Source of the DNA: Hofstenia miamia
Taxonomy: Eukaryota; Xenacoelomorpha; Acoela; Hofsteniidae
DNA: 64,000 nucleotides
Reading direction: 5' to 3'
NCBI GenBank assembly: GCA_900660155.1
Contig: CABFPE010000124.1
Span: 1,418,277 to 1,482,276, forward strand
Position 1 is the stretch's first letter. Every line of letters starts with the position of its first letter. The translations under genes were made by a program, and so were the position numbers. Under the pieces are notes generated by a model. The model saw nothing but the letters and a program-made list of their open reading frames with translations. It ran no database searches and was not told the DNA's origin. Positions 49,803-62,963 of the stretch are shown piece by piece.

Positions 49803-50225
49803 TTAATACTAGAAAAGCGATTACTCATTGAGAATAAATTTATATCTGATGTTTCAAATGCAAAAGTTATGGAATAGAAACAAAATTTTTACAATTTAAC
49901 ACTAGAAAAGCCACTACTCCTTAGGATTCTTTTTCATACAGAATTTCAAATTAGAAAATTATGTAAAAGAATAAAAAAATGCACATGCAAATTCAAATTT
50001 GGTGGTGCATAAACCTACTGTTGTTTTTAATGAATGCATGTGGATGTAAACAAAATTTTAGTTTGAGTCATTTTTGACACATTTGGCCGTTCTAGTGTTA
50101 ATGAGATTTTCATCAACATAATTAAAAGATTATGTACCTGCTAGTTTTTTTTGCTGAATGAATAAGCAAAAATTAAGCAAAAAAATTTTAATCGTCATTT
50201 CCTATTGTCGCGTTTCTAGTGTTAA
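49803..50225. mobile_element. TTAA-target MITE, outer element of nest (right arm)
   Basis: Partner of 13,741-14,163. Confidence 0.78.
49896..50101. mobile_element. TTAA-target MITE nested in the previous one (right arm)
   Basis: Partner of 13,865-14,070 with TTAA at both ends. Confidence 0.85.
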
Positions 50226-50780
50226 TGCCCATCAACTAATGGGCTGTTGATACACTGATCATTAAATTTTACCAATCACTACTTTTCAAGTCTATCATTT
50301 GTGAGATATATAACTTTATGCAATTTGAAAAAGAAGTTCCGTTACACAAAAGAAGATAGCACTTGCAAAACCAAATTCGCTGTTTATTAAATTAATTAAC
50401 ACTACAGCGAACAGAATATTAATCTTGCAGTTAAGTTGCAATTACTATAAGCATCAATGTCTGAGGGCTTCAGCATGTTCTGTATTACGTCTTTGGGTTT
50501 TCCTGAAGGATTACTTATTTAAGTTAAAAGAGTTGGTCCTGATGTTGATAACCACTACATAGTTCTTTCCAATGCTTTCTATTACGTGTAAAGAATTTAG
50601 ATCCTAAACTCAGAATAACCGCTCTTATATATAATTGACAAATCAGCTAAGAATAGTATATTAAAACTGAAACTCCTGAATTCCTAAGAGTATACGAAAT
50701 TTCAATTCTTTCCCTTGAACGATTAAAATTTATTTAGACCATGCTAGTATTTTATATCTCCAATACGCAATAGCATATGT

Positions 50781-51008
50781 CAGGAGCGGATCCGGGCCAA
50801 TTACATAATCATATTATATAATCGGATGTATTGCGGGCGCCGAAGGCGCGAAGCACTGTTAATGGGTCTATGGACAATCCCAAGAATTTTTTTTTAAAAA
50901 TACAAGCCCTCAGCTTAATTTTGTGAGGTCATTGAGGAAAATCCATCATTGAACTTATTTTGACTATATTTTGGAACACCGTGGAATATCGTGCTAAATC
51001 CGCCCCTG
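50781..51008. mobile_element. hAT-like MITE (right arm)
   Basis: Partner of 12,958-13,185; begins CAGGAGCGGATCCGGGCC. Confidence 0.72.
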
Positions 51009-52241
51009 TATCTGTTACTTATCTTATATGAACAAAAAAATTCAGATATGCATATGATTCTGCTCATCTCAATTTAGCTTCAGATTGACTTGTATAGGCC
51101 TCCCTCTACTGTTGTGGTTCGTTAGCTCAAATGTGTACATATCAATATCAGACTATTGAGACCATATTGTGTCAAATTATAACAGAATTTTTTATATTCC
51201 TTGTGGTCCATAATTGTCTATATCTAAAATTTGCATTAAAATCTACACTGACTTAGTCTCATTGAATTCAAAATGATCATAAAATCAATAAAGTCGACTG
51301 TGTAAAACATTTATTGTCACTCCGTACTTCGAGATTCGCGTGTGAATTATTTATAATTAAATTGTTTGTTCCCGCTAATTTATGCTAATTTTGCGTTGAC
51401 GGATGATAAGTGTTTGTTCAGAAATTCTCTGTTTGATTTGTGACGATGAATTTTATGAAAATTGTGAAGTGTGCTCAAACTTAAATTTGCAAAAATTTGA
51501 TAACCTATTAATTATTTTAAACTATTTTCTCCACATTCAAATGCAAACTAGTTAGGCTTTTCGAACATATTTGGAAACTTCGTATTAAGTACACCGCATG
51601 CAAGGGAGGACAACTTAAGGTTTAAAGTTCTTCCAAGCAATTTTTAAAGTATCACTATAATTAGAAAACATTTAGTTCTTTTAAAAATTTCATAGGAGTT
51701 TATGCTTATTGGGAACTTTGTTTTCAAGGCCAAAATAAATTCTCAATTCGATTACCACATTGCATTGTAAACAGAAAGTTGACAAAAAGTAACTAAATTA
51801 TAAAATTTACATTTAATGGCCAATCTTCAATAACTTTATCCAAATTAGAAGGGAAAATTTCCATTGTTATGGTTTACACAAACACAATCTGATTTTTTGT
51901 CTAATTATAGAGATGCTTTTGAAAAAATCTTTAAGAATTTGAAAGAACTTGGAGGAACTTTAAAATTTAAGTTAATAGAAGTTTCATGTCATGGGTTTCT
52001 TCAATTATGACTTCTTATCTACTGCTATCACTTCCTAATATTCTTTATGAGGCTAAGATATTTAGACTGATTTACCCAACGATGCAAAGATTTCAAATCA
52101 ATGTTATGCCAAGGGCTTGCCGTTAAATACGTATTTTCTTTGCACTTCCATATTTGTACATAATTCGAGTGACGAAACTCTTAATAAGTGGGGTTTAAAT
52201 ATATAAATTTCATTTTTTCCAAAAGCTGATCATTTTATATT

Positions 52242-52245
<4 letters not shown>

Positions 52246-52288
<43 letters not shown>
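52246..52288. repeat. (AT)n run at the outer edge of the right palindrome arm
   Basis: About 43 bases of AT. The mirrored run on the left has about 40. Beyond it the sequence (GGTATTTATATATATC) does not resemble the left flank, so homology ends within this run. Confidence 0.93.
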
Positions 52289-52290
<2 letters not shown>

Positions 52291-55200
52291 TATTTATATA
52301 TATCATTCAACTATATGGCATATTGCACAAAAGGAATATCATCAAAGCTATAGTAAATGGAGCTTTTCTAATTTCCTCAACTTTGTCAAGTAGTGATTGA
52401 TTTGCTGACTAGAATTTTTGTTATATCCAAACACAAAGTTGATGTTGTTAAATAACATCTGTGAACTCACTATTTCGCAAACATGGTTTTTATTCCCATC
52501 CAAAAATGTGTCCATCATCGAACGTGTGCACAGCACGCACCTAGCATTTGCTGTGCAGTACATAGAAGTGTTTCAATATCGCTTAATGCAATCATAACAT
52601 CAAGTGAGTTTGCACTAATGCACCACCAATACTTTCAGGATTTTACTGCCAGGTTTTTCGAATTTGTGAAAAGAAATCTATAAATGGCTGGGTGGTTTAC
52701 CTGGCATGCTGAATATAATTAAGCCTGAAAACTGAAGAAATCATTATAAAATGTTTTTCGCTTTTTTCATGAATTAGATGTTTCCAAGTGAGCACAAGCA
52801 ATCATAAATCCCCAAATATCAAAAGCGATTGATTTCTGCATTTGCATAGCTATAATTATGTCACATCAATTCTCATATTGACAAACTATCATGCCGCTTT
52901 TACCATTTGTATTTCAATCTATTCTCAAGTCTTCCAGATTTTTTACTATGCTTACTATGCTTATAGAAAAATCTTTGGAAAATTTACAAAACGGTTTGTT
53001 TCTTAGTTTTAAGAAACATTTGGATCTCCTTGAAATTTTATTGGAAAACAGCATTAAACGAAGAAACATTTCTCAACCTTTTAACTAATATCAGGTTTAA
53101 TGAAACGTTTTACCCATCTATCGTTCGTAACATGACATTGTGATAGCAATTCGAAATATATGTATATAATTGCTTCATAAACAACTGTTCTACGTATCTT
53201 TTTGCACCTTCGTGGATTTTAAGGTGACTGTCAGTACCGAATATAGGTATCTTCTCATTCTGTATTATTCTTTCGTTGTGGGATAGAATAGCGATTTACT
53301 ATTGGAATGTGAAGCAATATTAGCAATTGAATGACTTGCGCTGTACATAGATAGAGATGCTAGGTGCATGTTTGACCAGTTGATTACAAGTTTAATAACT
53401 ATTGCTTGTTTGGTATGGATGCCCAAGCCACTCAACATTTTGCAAACCAGTGAGGATGACGACAATGGCCATCTTGAATTAAATCAAGTGTTGAATAAGA
53501 ATAGACGTTTGTTTAAATGTTTAAAAAGTTGCATTCATAAGCTTTTACACAACCTTGAATTAACATTGTGTTTCTCCTTGAATTTTCCTTCCCATTCACT
53601 TATTAATGTAGTATTTTTGGTATTAAAGTTTGAAAACTTAAAATTACTGACTGGGAATGAAGTTTGAAATCGCCCTCCCTAATAATTGTTTAGTTTAAAA
53701 GAAATTAACACTTCTGATGAAGGAATAACGATACGTTTATTATTAGAAATAGTAATTTATAAAAAAATCTCTTATTCTTTGAGAATAAATCATTCATGGG
53801 CTTTGCTCTTAATTTTTGAAAAGCGAACAAATCAATTTTCCCTTTAAACTAATACGCTGAGTGCAGGCACTTAAATTAAACTGATTGACGCGTTGAGTAA
53901 ACTCCTTCATATTGGGAAAGCTTCTCATTTAATATTGAATGAAGAACTACGCAGTTTTGTAGAATGACTTTGAACTTTTAGTTCCTAATATGCAAATCAT
54001 TCTATCGACAGATGTCTTTATTCATTTGACAGTTTGCATTCAGTAACACATTTCCCACCAATTGCCATAGCTTATAAATTGTCTGGATTGACAAGTTATT
54101 GCTGGAAATTACTGAATTTAGACCAATTTTCTTGAATTCTCTTGACAAATGAAGTGTATTTATTACTTTGTTTTCCACTTTCTAATTGTGTACAATTCAA
54201 ACAGAGTCAAATGGAACTCTGATATCTTGTATGTAAATACTTCAACAAGATTCTCTATGATAATTATAGTACAAAAATATGGCAAATGTTAATCAAAATC
54301 AATTCAATATTCCATTAATGCATTGTATTACATTTTGAAAGTTTAAAACTACTAAACTTAAATTATCAAGAAAATTAATATTAAATCGCCAATCCTAATA
54401 ATTTCATTTTATTTTGAAGTGAACGATTCCAATGCTATGCTTTAAGAAACCAAGCTAATAATTTTCAAGTTGTAGTGACAGTTAAAAAAACTTGACAGAA
54501 CTTGAAAGTTTTTTTAAAGTTTAAGTTGGCAACAATTACATGGGTTGATATAGGTATGGACAAAAATCTCTTTTTAGGCTCCGAAAAGTTAATTGTAGCC
54601 CGTTACATGTAATTGATTTTTGCTGCAAGAAATTTAAATGAGTTAATTTTTGAAATTTCTACAAATTTCCGTTACTGATACTTCCAAAAATTGTCCAGTA
54701 CAGTCAACTGTCAATCACGATTATGCATCTAGCAGGATCGCGGTTTGTATTTGCTTATGTGAATGTTGCTTTTCAAGTATAATACAGAATTGTTCAAAAA
54801 TTATAATAGAAAAACTCAATACTTTTTTTCGTTAATTTTCATTACGCAATAATTGATTTTCTTACTTTTCGTTAACGGAATAATTGATTTTCAAGGTTTT
54901 TTCCCTCTAAAATTATTTCCGTAGATTTAAATATAGGATTATTAATAAAGAGCAATCAACCATTTTGACACCATACTTTATAGTACTTTAGTTTTACAAA
55001 TATTGTCCTCCTTTCGTAACAATCTCTTCAATATCAATTTTTATCACTGAAAATACATGATCCAATTTAGAATTACTGATACCGTAAAACCTCGATTAAC
55101 GACAATTAACCTGACAATTAAATAGGTATAAAGATTTAGGCTGATTGTTTCGGATAAATATGTGCTTCTTCAGTTATAACTCATCTGCACTTTTGTTATT

Positions 55201-56922
55201 TACGAGTGCGACCTTGCACTGTTATGCAGGCGCAATAAATATGCATGATTCGATATGATGGATTACCTTAGTTTGAAAATATTTTGTTACTACATTTTTC
55301 TACGTTGCATTAAAATGACAGAAAATAAATTGAAAAGGAAATAGTTTTGTACTCCTCTACACACTAACAACTATGTTTAAATTAGAGGTCGAGATTTCCA
55401 ACACTTAAGTGAGAGGGAAAGCAAGTTGTAAAGATATTAGTCTAAATAAATAGTAATAAAATGAATTAATCTATTGTCATTTAATAAATTTTAACAATTA
55501 CATTAAATATTAGCAAATAATATTTGGTGGAAATAAAAGAATACATAATATATCTAAAAACATCGAAGATTTAGCGGTTACTTAATATATCTTGAAGAGA
55601 AATTCAACTGCATCATGCCTTGCAGCGCATTAAATTTCTGATTCGATGACCCGTTGTCGACCAGTTAAATAAATTTTAATAAAAACAGTTTTCAAGCAAA
55701 AATTATATATTTAAATTTTACCCTACTACATTTCCCGTTTCTTAGTGTGTTTTTTTTTGGAAAATTTATACAAAAACAGTGATGTATTAGGATAAAAAGT
55801 GGAAGATGAGAAAATGTGTGAAATATAATTTTAAGTCAATCATGGATATATTTACGAATACACTAAATTAAGCAAGTCACTAATTGGTATAATTTTACTT
55901 CAACTATAACCGAATTTATCAAATTTGCCACCAATTTATCAGGTTCGATTTTAAACTTAATGAACTGAAGGAAACTCCATTTTAATGTGTAACGAATTGC
56001 AAATGTTAGACTTACTACAGTACATACCTCTTATGGCATCATAAGATGCGTGAGACCAAGATATTGTTAATAATTAGCATGTAATCGTTTGTTTCAAACA
56101 GTTGACATTGTTTAGTTAACATTGGTCACAATTAATTTCAAAAGTGACAGCTGTATATACTAACATTGAATTTTAAAATGTAAGCTTTATAAATGAAATT
56201 TTCAGTCGCAGATCATGGTAAAATGCATCAAAATTGTCCATTAATACAAGGTTGTGAATCCCTGATATTTTTGGAATAAATTTGTATGTTATTTTCATGA
56301 AGTAATTGACTAGACGTTTTTCAACTTCTAAAAATCATTAGCTGTAAACGAACATGCAATATAATTCTAAATTTCAGAAGTCTGTTCTTCGTAAAGTACC
56401 TACTTCTTCCAACCGTCTATTGCAGTGAATCTATGATGGCGGCCCCAGGGCTGGATCCGTCCAGTTATATCAGTGCTTAGAAAGTTATTTAATAAATAAT
56501 ACTCGAAGTATTATGATACACTATTAACAAATGAAAACAATCTAGCTAATAAACCCTTATTATACGTGTGTAAGTGAAGATCCAACTTGTATTTGTTTGC
56601 TAACAATTTTACTAAAACATTTATACATCAGTAAAGCGGAACATCATTTCATGCCTCGCTGACTTTATGAATATGCATTGTTTATGGAGAGGTGTTACTG
56701 ATAGTGCAACAATAAACTTTTTATGCTCTGAATTTAAAAGAAAGCTCGCTGTATTGAATTCGCAGTTAAAATGAGTGAATATTCCTCTCAATGCCAACGC
56801 ATTTAACTTACTGCAAATACTTTTCTGATCAATTGACCTACAATGTGATCGGAGCGATTCATATCAACGAAAGCATCCATAATCCATTCCAATTCTCTTC
56901 ACATTTTTAGAGTTTTACGTTA
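52289..56922. other. Right flank: no gene assigned
   Basis: Several open frames of 60-99 codons lie on both strands (52,348-52,563 minus, 52,891-53,088 plus, 53,265-53,465 minus, 53,368-53,667 plus, 54,650-54,835 plus). Some have protein-like composition, but none shows a family motif, start or splice context, and this many is about what chance gives at 70% A+T. At 56,446 CAGGGCTGGATCCGTCC resembles a lone hAT MITE end. Confidence 0.4.
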
Positions 56923-57151
56923 TTAACACTAGAACAACTATTTCCCATCGAAGTATAATTTGCAAATTCAAACTGATTATCAATATAATTAATGATGCAC
57001 AAATTCCGCTTGTGGTTTGAGTTAACGATCATTTAAGCAAGCAAAAAGTTCTTGCAAATCATTTTAGCTATTCTACCATAGAATTCATTTATGTTGAATC
57101 ATTGACAGTGGGACATGGTCAGTACTGGAAATGGGACAATAGTTTCATTAA
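56923..57151. mobile_element. TTAA-target MITE, fourth family member (right flank)
   Basis: It starts TTAACACTAGAACAACTATT with CCC following. The far end reverse complements to TTAATGAAACTATTGTCCC. TTAA stands at both limits (56,923-56,926 and 57,148-57,151) and the size of 229 bp equals that of the other members. The right end has drifted, so confidence is moderate. Confidence 0.52.
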
Positions 57152-57765
57152 CTCGACTTATAATTTAATGTTTTGAATCCATTCCGTGCCCTGATGATGC
57201 ACCATTTTTGGGGAATCAAAATATTTGAGCTGTTCAATGAATATTCCATTGTAGTTCATAGAGCTAATTGTTTAAACTTTAGAATGGAAGTCGCCCCATC
57301 CTCATTAAACACATTTTGAGACACAACAGTTATCTTTTGCTTCTGCTTGGCTATACAAATTTATTTTTGAAAGATTTGCTGTCCTGTAGGAAATGCATTA
57401 GTTTTATCTAGCATAAACGGTCTATATTAATTTGAATTTTAAAATAGTTGTCAAAAACAGAACCAATTTTGTATGAGTTTGTAGTGGGAGAACTCAGAAC
57501 CATATGTATTTCGTAAATTTCAGTTATCTGACTTCCGTAATTCGTGAAGTACAATCATTTGATTGTTACAGAATACATTATTACTAATATTTTCTAATTG
57601 GATTAATTTGCTAAAAATGTATGAGAATTTTTCAAAATGCACTATATTCATTCCTTGTAGTTAACTACATTCTTTTCCTGGAAGCGTTTACACCGATCAT
57701 TTCACAAACGTGATGAACAAAAAATCTTCCCAAACAATTCAATTTAGTTTTATTAAAAAGGAAGT
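57152..57765. other. Non-coding stretch
   Basis: Nothing recognised. Confidence 0.5.
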
Positions 57766-58116
57766 ATGCGCTTCGTGCGCATTTTAGTGACGTTTTTGAC
57801 AACCCTGCAGCCTGCATACACCTTAAATTTTAATGCATCGGACAGATTTATTGACTCTTTGATGACTGTTTCAAAAAATTGTCTGTTAAAATAAGAAAAG
57901 CCATTTACAAATAGCAGTGTGTTATTTGATGATCCTTTATGGACGGGCATAGAATTGCCGATTAGCCTTTATGTTAACGAAAACTCCAAAAGAACATACA
58001 AACTTTTCACTTTAATGATGGGCAATTATTTCTGTCTTTTCCTAAAATCCTTTCCTCTCTCCCATTCCAATACACCGAATCAAACGTCACCTGAAAATTT
58101 CGAAGTTAACTATTAA
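57766..58116 (+). pseudogene. Broken reading frame with signal-peptide-like start, unknown family
   Basis: From the ATG at 57,766 the frame encodes MRFVRILVTFLTTLQPAYT, a plausible signal peptide. It continues as LNFNASDRFIDSLMTVSKN, then meets a TAA at 57,892-57,894, and stays open in the same frame for another 74 codons including FDDPLWTGIELPISLYVNEN and SPENFEVNY before a TAA. There are three N-x-S/T sites (NAS, NSS, NQT), which fits an extracellular product. A leader plus a long continuation in one frame suggests a decayed or partial host gene, for example a receptor N-terminus, but I recognise no family. The opposite strand is also open over 57,753-57,950, so chance remains possible. Confidence 0.33.
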
Positions 58117-58929
58117 ACGAGCATATGTTATTATTTAATAAGTTTAACTTTGTAGTGTTAAGTTAACTCTCTGTTAACAAATTTTTAGGAAGCAAATACT
58201 GTGATATCACCGAAAGTAATAAATTATATTAGTAATATACACTAATCTACTTACATCACAATGGCGCGTAATCCTCAACAGTTAATCAAAATATATTATA
58301 AATGAGCATATATTAGAGGCCAGAATTTCTTGTATCACAGGGAAGAAATATTAAGCACATTAAACAATTCACTATACTTTGTTTTTGTATTTATTTTCAG
58401 AAATTTAAAAAGATATTTCGCTTAAATTTTTAATACATATATTGAGAGATTATTGAATGTAAATAATGCAAAATATGATAAGCCTTTACATATGCTTCAT
58501 AAATATATAGCTGAAATGTTTCCTCGACTCAATATAATGCGGATTTTAGGCACAACCTAACGCATTAAATTTGTGCACGACCATTTATGCTTGGTCGCGA
58601 TTCTCGTGCCCGAAACCTTTCTTAGAGTCGGTCCCAGTAGTTGCCAGTTTCTTTAATTTTGCTACCAGATATCAAGTTGGAAATGGTTTATTGACAACGA
58701 AAATTAAACTAGGTATTGCAAACTACAATATTGTTGCTGAAGCTTACCATATCAAAGCTGAAATTTTGTTAAAATTTTCCTTAAGGCGCTAAATTTTTCA
58801 ACATTAACGTGTTAATTAACGTTAATATACGTTAATTTGCATGTAAAAGTAAATTCAACAAAGCAATTTACTTTGTAGATAAGATCATAGAGATATGTGG
58901 GTTTAGCGAAAATGTCAAAAGACTAACTC
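58117..58929. other. Non-coding stretch
   Basis: An open frame at 58,571-58,792 begins at TTG and has no recognisable family. Runs of GTTAA/TTAAC near 58,145-58,190 and 58,805-58,845 are simple-sequence-like. Confidence 0.45.
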
Positions 58930-59665
58930 AGTGGGTATAGCCACGATCCGGGTCCGGACCTTAACTACTAAGTCCGGTTTGATCTTGAGAAACTTCTGGC
59001 GACCCCTGGCACTCAGAGTGCTGATCTTTGTTGAGTCTGATCAACAGAGGAAAGCCGAAGGCTGAACTTCAGTTGAGAAGGTTACGTTTCTCCCGCTTTG
59101 GCCAACCAAGGCTACTAACGGTGGTAACTACGAGAGCATCTGCTGGCTGCTATAAATATCCGAATTATATTGGAGTACGCGGGCGTATTTACTGAATGCA
59201 GAGCATCTAGTGAATAAAGTCTCTAGTTAAAAGGCATGCTGGATCATAACTACCTGTGACAGAGCAAAGCTGCCTCACAGGAAGGCACAGCAAACGCTGG
59301 ACTTGGCCAGAAACAAACCTTGCATGACTGCCCCATTAAACGCACTCATGGACAGTAGCAGTCTCGCTAACAGTGTTTCCACTGCGTCGCTGCCTGTCTA
59401 CTCGAAAAACTGAAACAGACAGGTTTCTCGACCGTTACTTCCCCCCCCTCAATATGCACAAAGTACAAGAAGGCACCTTCTTCTACCCTGGTTTTAACGT
59501 CTGATGTAGGTGCGGACTCCGTACACCGACGCGCTCATTAAGTGTTGATTATTAATATCCAGGAACTACCGCAAGGAGGTACTCTCTAGGGCGATTTGGG
59601 CATAGCCCGTACGGTTCCCATACAGGTATTTAGGCATTTGTGCACCATTCACCGTAGGATATTAT
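58930..59665. mobile_element. GC-richer island, possible old solo LTR or other retroelement piece
   Basis: About 735 bases close to half G+C, in sharp contrast to the AT-rich DNA on both sides, with a C8 run near 59,443. A TATAAATA at about 59,150 is followed some 60 bases later by GAATAAAG, the promoter and polyadenylation-signal order found in long terminal repeats. A small CCTGTCT/AGACAGG hairpin lies near 59,393-59,425. I found no protein-coding pieces, no second terminal repeat and no clear limits. A LINE 5' region, a SINE or a host promoter are alternatives. Treated as a fossil of uncertain family. Confidence 0.35.
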
Positions 59666-62600
59666 GGCAAGAATCAGTTAATTGTAATTTTTATTTTGAT
59701 ATTAATTTTTCTTAAATCATGCCGTTTTATTACTGTGCTCACCAATAAATATATATTGTTTGCTTTAAAATTATATTTATTTTGTCCACATAGGTAGTTT
59801 ATGGACCTAACCGCAAAAAAATTAAACCGACACGGCGACACGGTAATTTTATTTTAAACTGTAAAAACTATTTTAACTCAAACGTTTATTTTTATTACCA
59901 CGTTAATGCGTTGATGAGTTAACCTCTCTCAGTTCCGATCAAAGTAACAACCGAAATTAATTTTAATTGTATTATTTTTTTATTCTTAAACACATGAAGT
60001 GCTTAATGCTTAAGATACTAGAGTGAGACTTCATGGTCACCGTCCAGTATCTGTTCCTCTACAGTGCAGCCCATTTTTAGGCCTTTCTGAAAAAATGTGT
60101 CAAATTTATAAGTTAACCCAATTACTTTGTAGCGCTTACTTTACCTTATCTAATCAAAATTTGGATAAGGATCTTCGGGTTAATAAAAATGAAGGTCTAA
60201 GGAAAAGCTTTACTTTAATCAATTGGTAAGGTTTTCAATTTATGAATTTTTGAATTCTAATAGTTTCACTTCTATTATTGCAATTCCTATTTCCTTAAAA
60301 AATGGAGGAAACCGCGTTGTGGAGACAAGCAGCTTTAAGCTATGACGAATTTGAATAAATATTAACTTAGCGGAAAAATTGTTTGCCCCGATAGATGCGG
60401 ACATTAAATATTTATGAAGTCTTGTTGGGAATTAATTATATTTATAATAGATATGCTGAATTAATTAAAATATCTTCAGTTACAATTTCTTTGCGCAGTT
60501 GAAAATACCTATATGTGTTCTAAATATCTTTTAATATTTTATTTATAATGTAGCTGAACTAGTCATTGGATTTTCCATGCAAATAACGCAGGATGCTGTA
60601 ACCTAAATCAGTAGTTGCACAAATTTTGATAAATTTGAAATAAGAAGATAAAGGCAATTCCGTCATTACAAAATTTCAGGTTTTATCTACAAGGCTTATT
60701 ATTACGTTATTCCTAATCCATTCAATAATGTCATAGCTTTGATTAATTTCTTGTTAGCCATAGTGAGGGGCTTGAAATTAAATCACACCTAAACTAACTT
60801 AATGTCAAATTCTTACAAACTCCAATATATTTTATTGAATAACGTTTCCAAAACTTCTTTTACATGTATTACTAGTTTTCACATTTCTTTGAAACTGTGT
60901 TGATGAATTTATCAGGTTGACACAAATAAAAATCGAGGTCAGAAATCTTAATACAGTGGCATACCATAGTAAGGGAAAGTAGGACGCTCGTCAGACATTC
61001 TTTGAAATAATGCGACCTACTTCATAAACCATCAATCACAGAATACTTACTGACAACTAGATACAGTTGTCTTTTCAATGTTCTAGGTTTGATTGTGAAA
61101 TATTCGAATGAAATTTTATGTAGTAACATGCCATTTACGGTTAGCCTAGACGCACTCTCCAGGAAATTTATGCGCTTTAGGCAATTTCTCACAACGATGT
61201 GCGTAAATTTGGGAAACTGTTTACAAAAAACTCTTTCTATGGAAGGTGCAACGTTTGACTGCTATGTGCACTCACACTTACAAAATCATGTAATAAAAGT
61301 TTAAGAAAACTTCGATTATATGTGCACCTGTTCAACTTATTCTTATGGTTTTAAACAGTCATAACATGTGGCTTTGTAGAAGAATATTTATCGCTTGGCA
61401 GCTTGTATGCTATTTATTTTTAAATAGAGGTCATTCGCAATATTTACTCCTACTGTAACCCTAACATTATTAATACGGTTACTAAATCATCTAAATTTGA
61501 ATCTCAAATACTTCGCTAATTTTAGTTTATACCGTATAAAGAGCAACGGAATCTCTTAAGTAGATGTTAATTACTAAGTAGTCTAAGCAGAATATCAATG
61601 GGTTGTATTTGTCACTTTAGTGTTATTTTAGTGTAATTAACCCAACAGCTTGTGTATGGCTCTACCTATTTAAGTCGTAATTACATTGTAGCATTTTAAT
61701 AAAGTTCTTAACCTAATTGTATTAATTCTCAATACAATTTTCATCTTCGAAGTACTTATTATGTGTCTGCAAAACCCTATTTGCTGCAATGTTCAGAGAT
61801 GCTTCAGTCATATAATTCGTAACCTATGCCTATTTCAGCCCGATTTTTTCCATAGAAGTTCTACTATGAATGCTAGTGATGCCTAGCATACACAATCCTA
61901 TCATCCTCAAATTTACTCTTCTTGTGTAGTTTGCTATCTTCACATTTTCTTCTTTATGACAATATATCGAATTCAGAGTTCCAAAGCAATATGCATTGAA
62001 TAGACCATCATACAATTGCACATATTCTTTGCAGCTTTGCACAACCTGCTCTTCATATAACACTAACATACAATGCTACTGTCGATGCTTCATGCCAACA
62101 GCTTGATAGATGTTGCTTTGGTGTTATTAATTTACATCAATGTCAATTTTTATTTAGTCATTTTTAATGTAGTGCGTCCCACCTATAATAAAGCAAAACT
62201 AGGTATTCGTATTTGTACATAGCACAGATTTCATCTTGCTCCTGTACTTTGCTTTAACCAGTATAAAGTTCTTTATGTCATCTTTCTTTTGCCTATTTTG
62301 GGTGTTGGTGGAAGTTTAAATGTATATTTTTAATACATGTAGTTCCAGTGTGTAAATGATTAGTGCAGAAATCAGCGATTTAAGCTAGTTGTAGATGAGA
62401 GACTTGATAGCATAAAAATATTGCTAAGAGACTTTCAAGTCTCCAGATTTCGGAATTTTCACACTTTGGTGAAAAAATATTTACTATAAATTTTGCGAAT
62501 GAGTTCCGGAAACACAGTTGTGTCTACGGAAAACAATTGTTATCTCATTCTGTGGGCGTAATCGAATTTTCACTGCGTCTTGTGCAATGCAATGTTTGTT

Positions 62601-62933
62601 TGGTTTTCACTGGAATGGAATACTGGTTAATGTAGTCATACAGAACAGAATTAATATAAATCTCGCAACAGAACTTACCTTAAATCCCCTTGCGCGAATT
62701 CCGCTGTCATAAATTTGGAATATTACATGGTTTTTAACTAAGCATAGATTATTCGATTTCAGTTACTCTTTCTCAAAACTCTACCAAATTGCTAAGAATA
62801 TCTCTTATACACATCTTAATATATTTGAAACTGCATAAACCTCAAATTCTGATTCTATTTATTTACAAAGTGTAGAAATATTTGGAATGTGTTCCAACGA
62901 AAAAAAATGAAAATTACCCGACTGTCTAACCTA
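59666..62933. other. Non-coding stretch
   Basis: Open frames at 61,089-61,304 (plus) and 61,830-62,069 (minus, 79 codons) have somewhat protein-like composition but no family, promoter or splice support. Nothing else recognised. Confidence 0.42.
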
Positions 62934-62963
62934 TTTCGTCCGTTGGCAGGGTTTCGGACGAAA
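62934..62963. repeat. Small perfect hairpin
   Basis: TTTCGTCCG and its reverse complement CGGACGAAA form a 9 bp stem around a 12-base loop. No associated gene; function unknown. Confidence 0.6.

Larger units (their letters stand above)
32678..52245 (-). repeat. Right arm of the 19.57 kb inverted repeat
   Basis: Reverse complement of 11,721-31,288 with no net length change. The right-arm entries below are the partners of the left-arm features, with strands swapped. The stretches between them (33,043-34,601, 35,275-37,116, 37,723-40,882, 40,942-43,252, 43,632-44,398, 46,985-49,405, 51,009-52,245) are the same non-coding DNA as on the left. Confidence 0.98.

Noticed and set aside
52348-53667. 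Cluster of open frames on both strands just outside the right arm
   Set aside because: Some looked coding-like when read one after another, but open runs of 60-100 codons are expected several times per window at 70% A+T. I could not tie any to a known family.
58930-59665. rRNA, tRNA or snRNA gene as the cause of the GC-rich island
   Set aside because: No B-box, cloverleaf pairing or recognisable rRNA/snRNA core was seen.
60900-62069. Chain of minus-strand open stretches suggesting a decayed gene
   Set aside because: The impression depends on tolerating many interruptions, and no motif anchors it. The plus strand is equally open over part of it.
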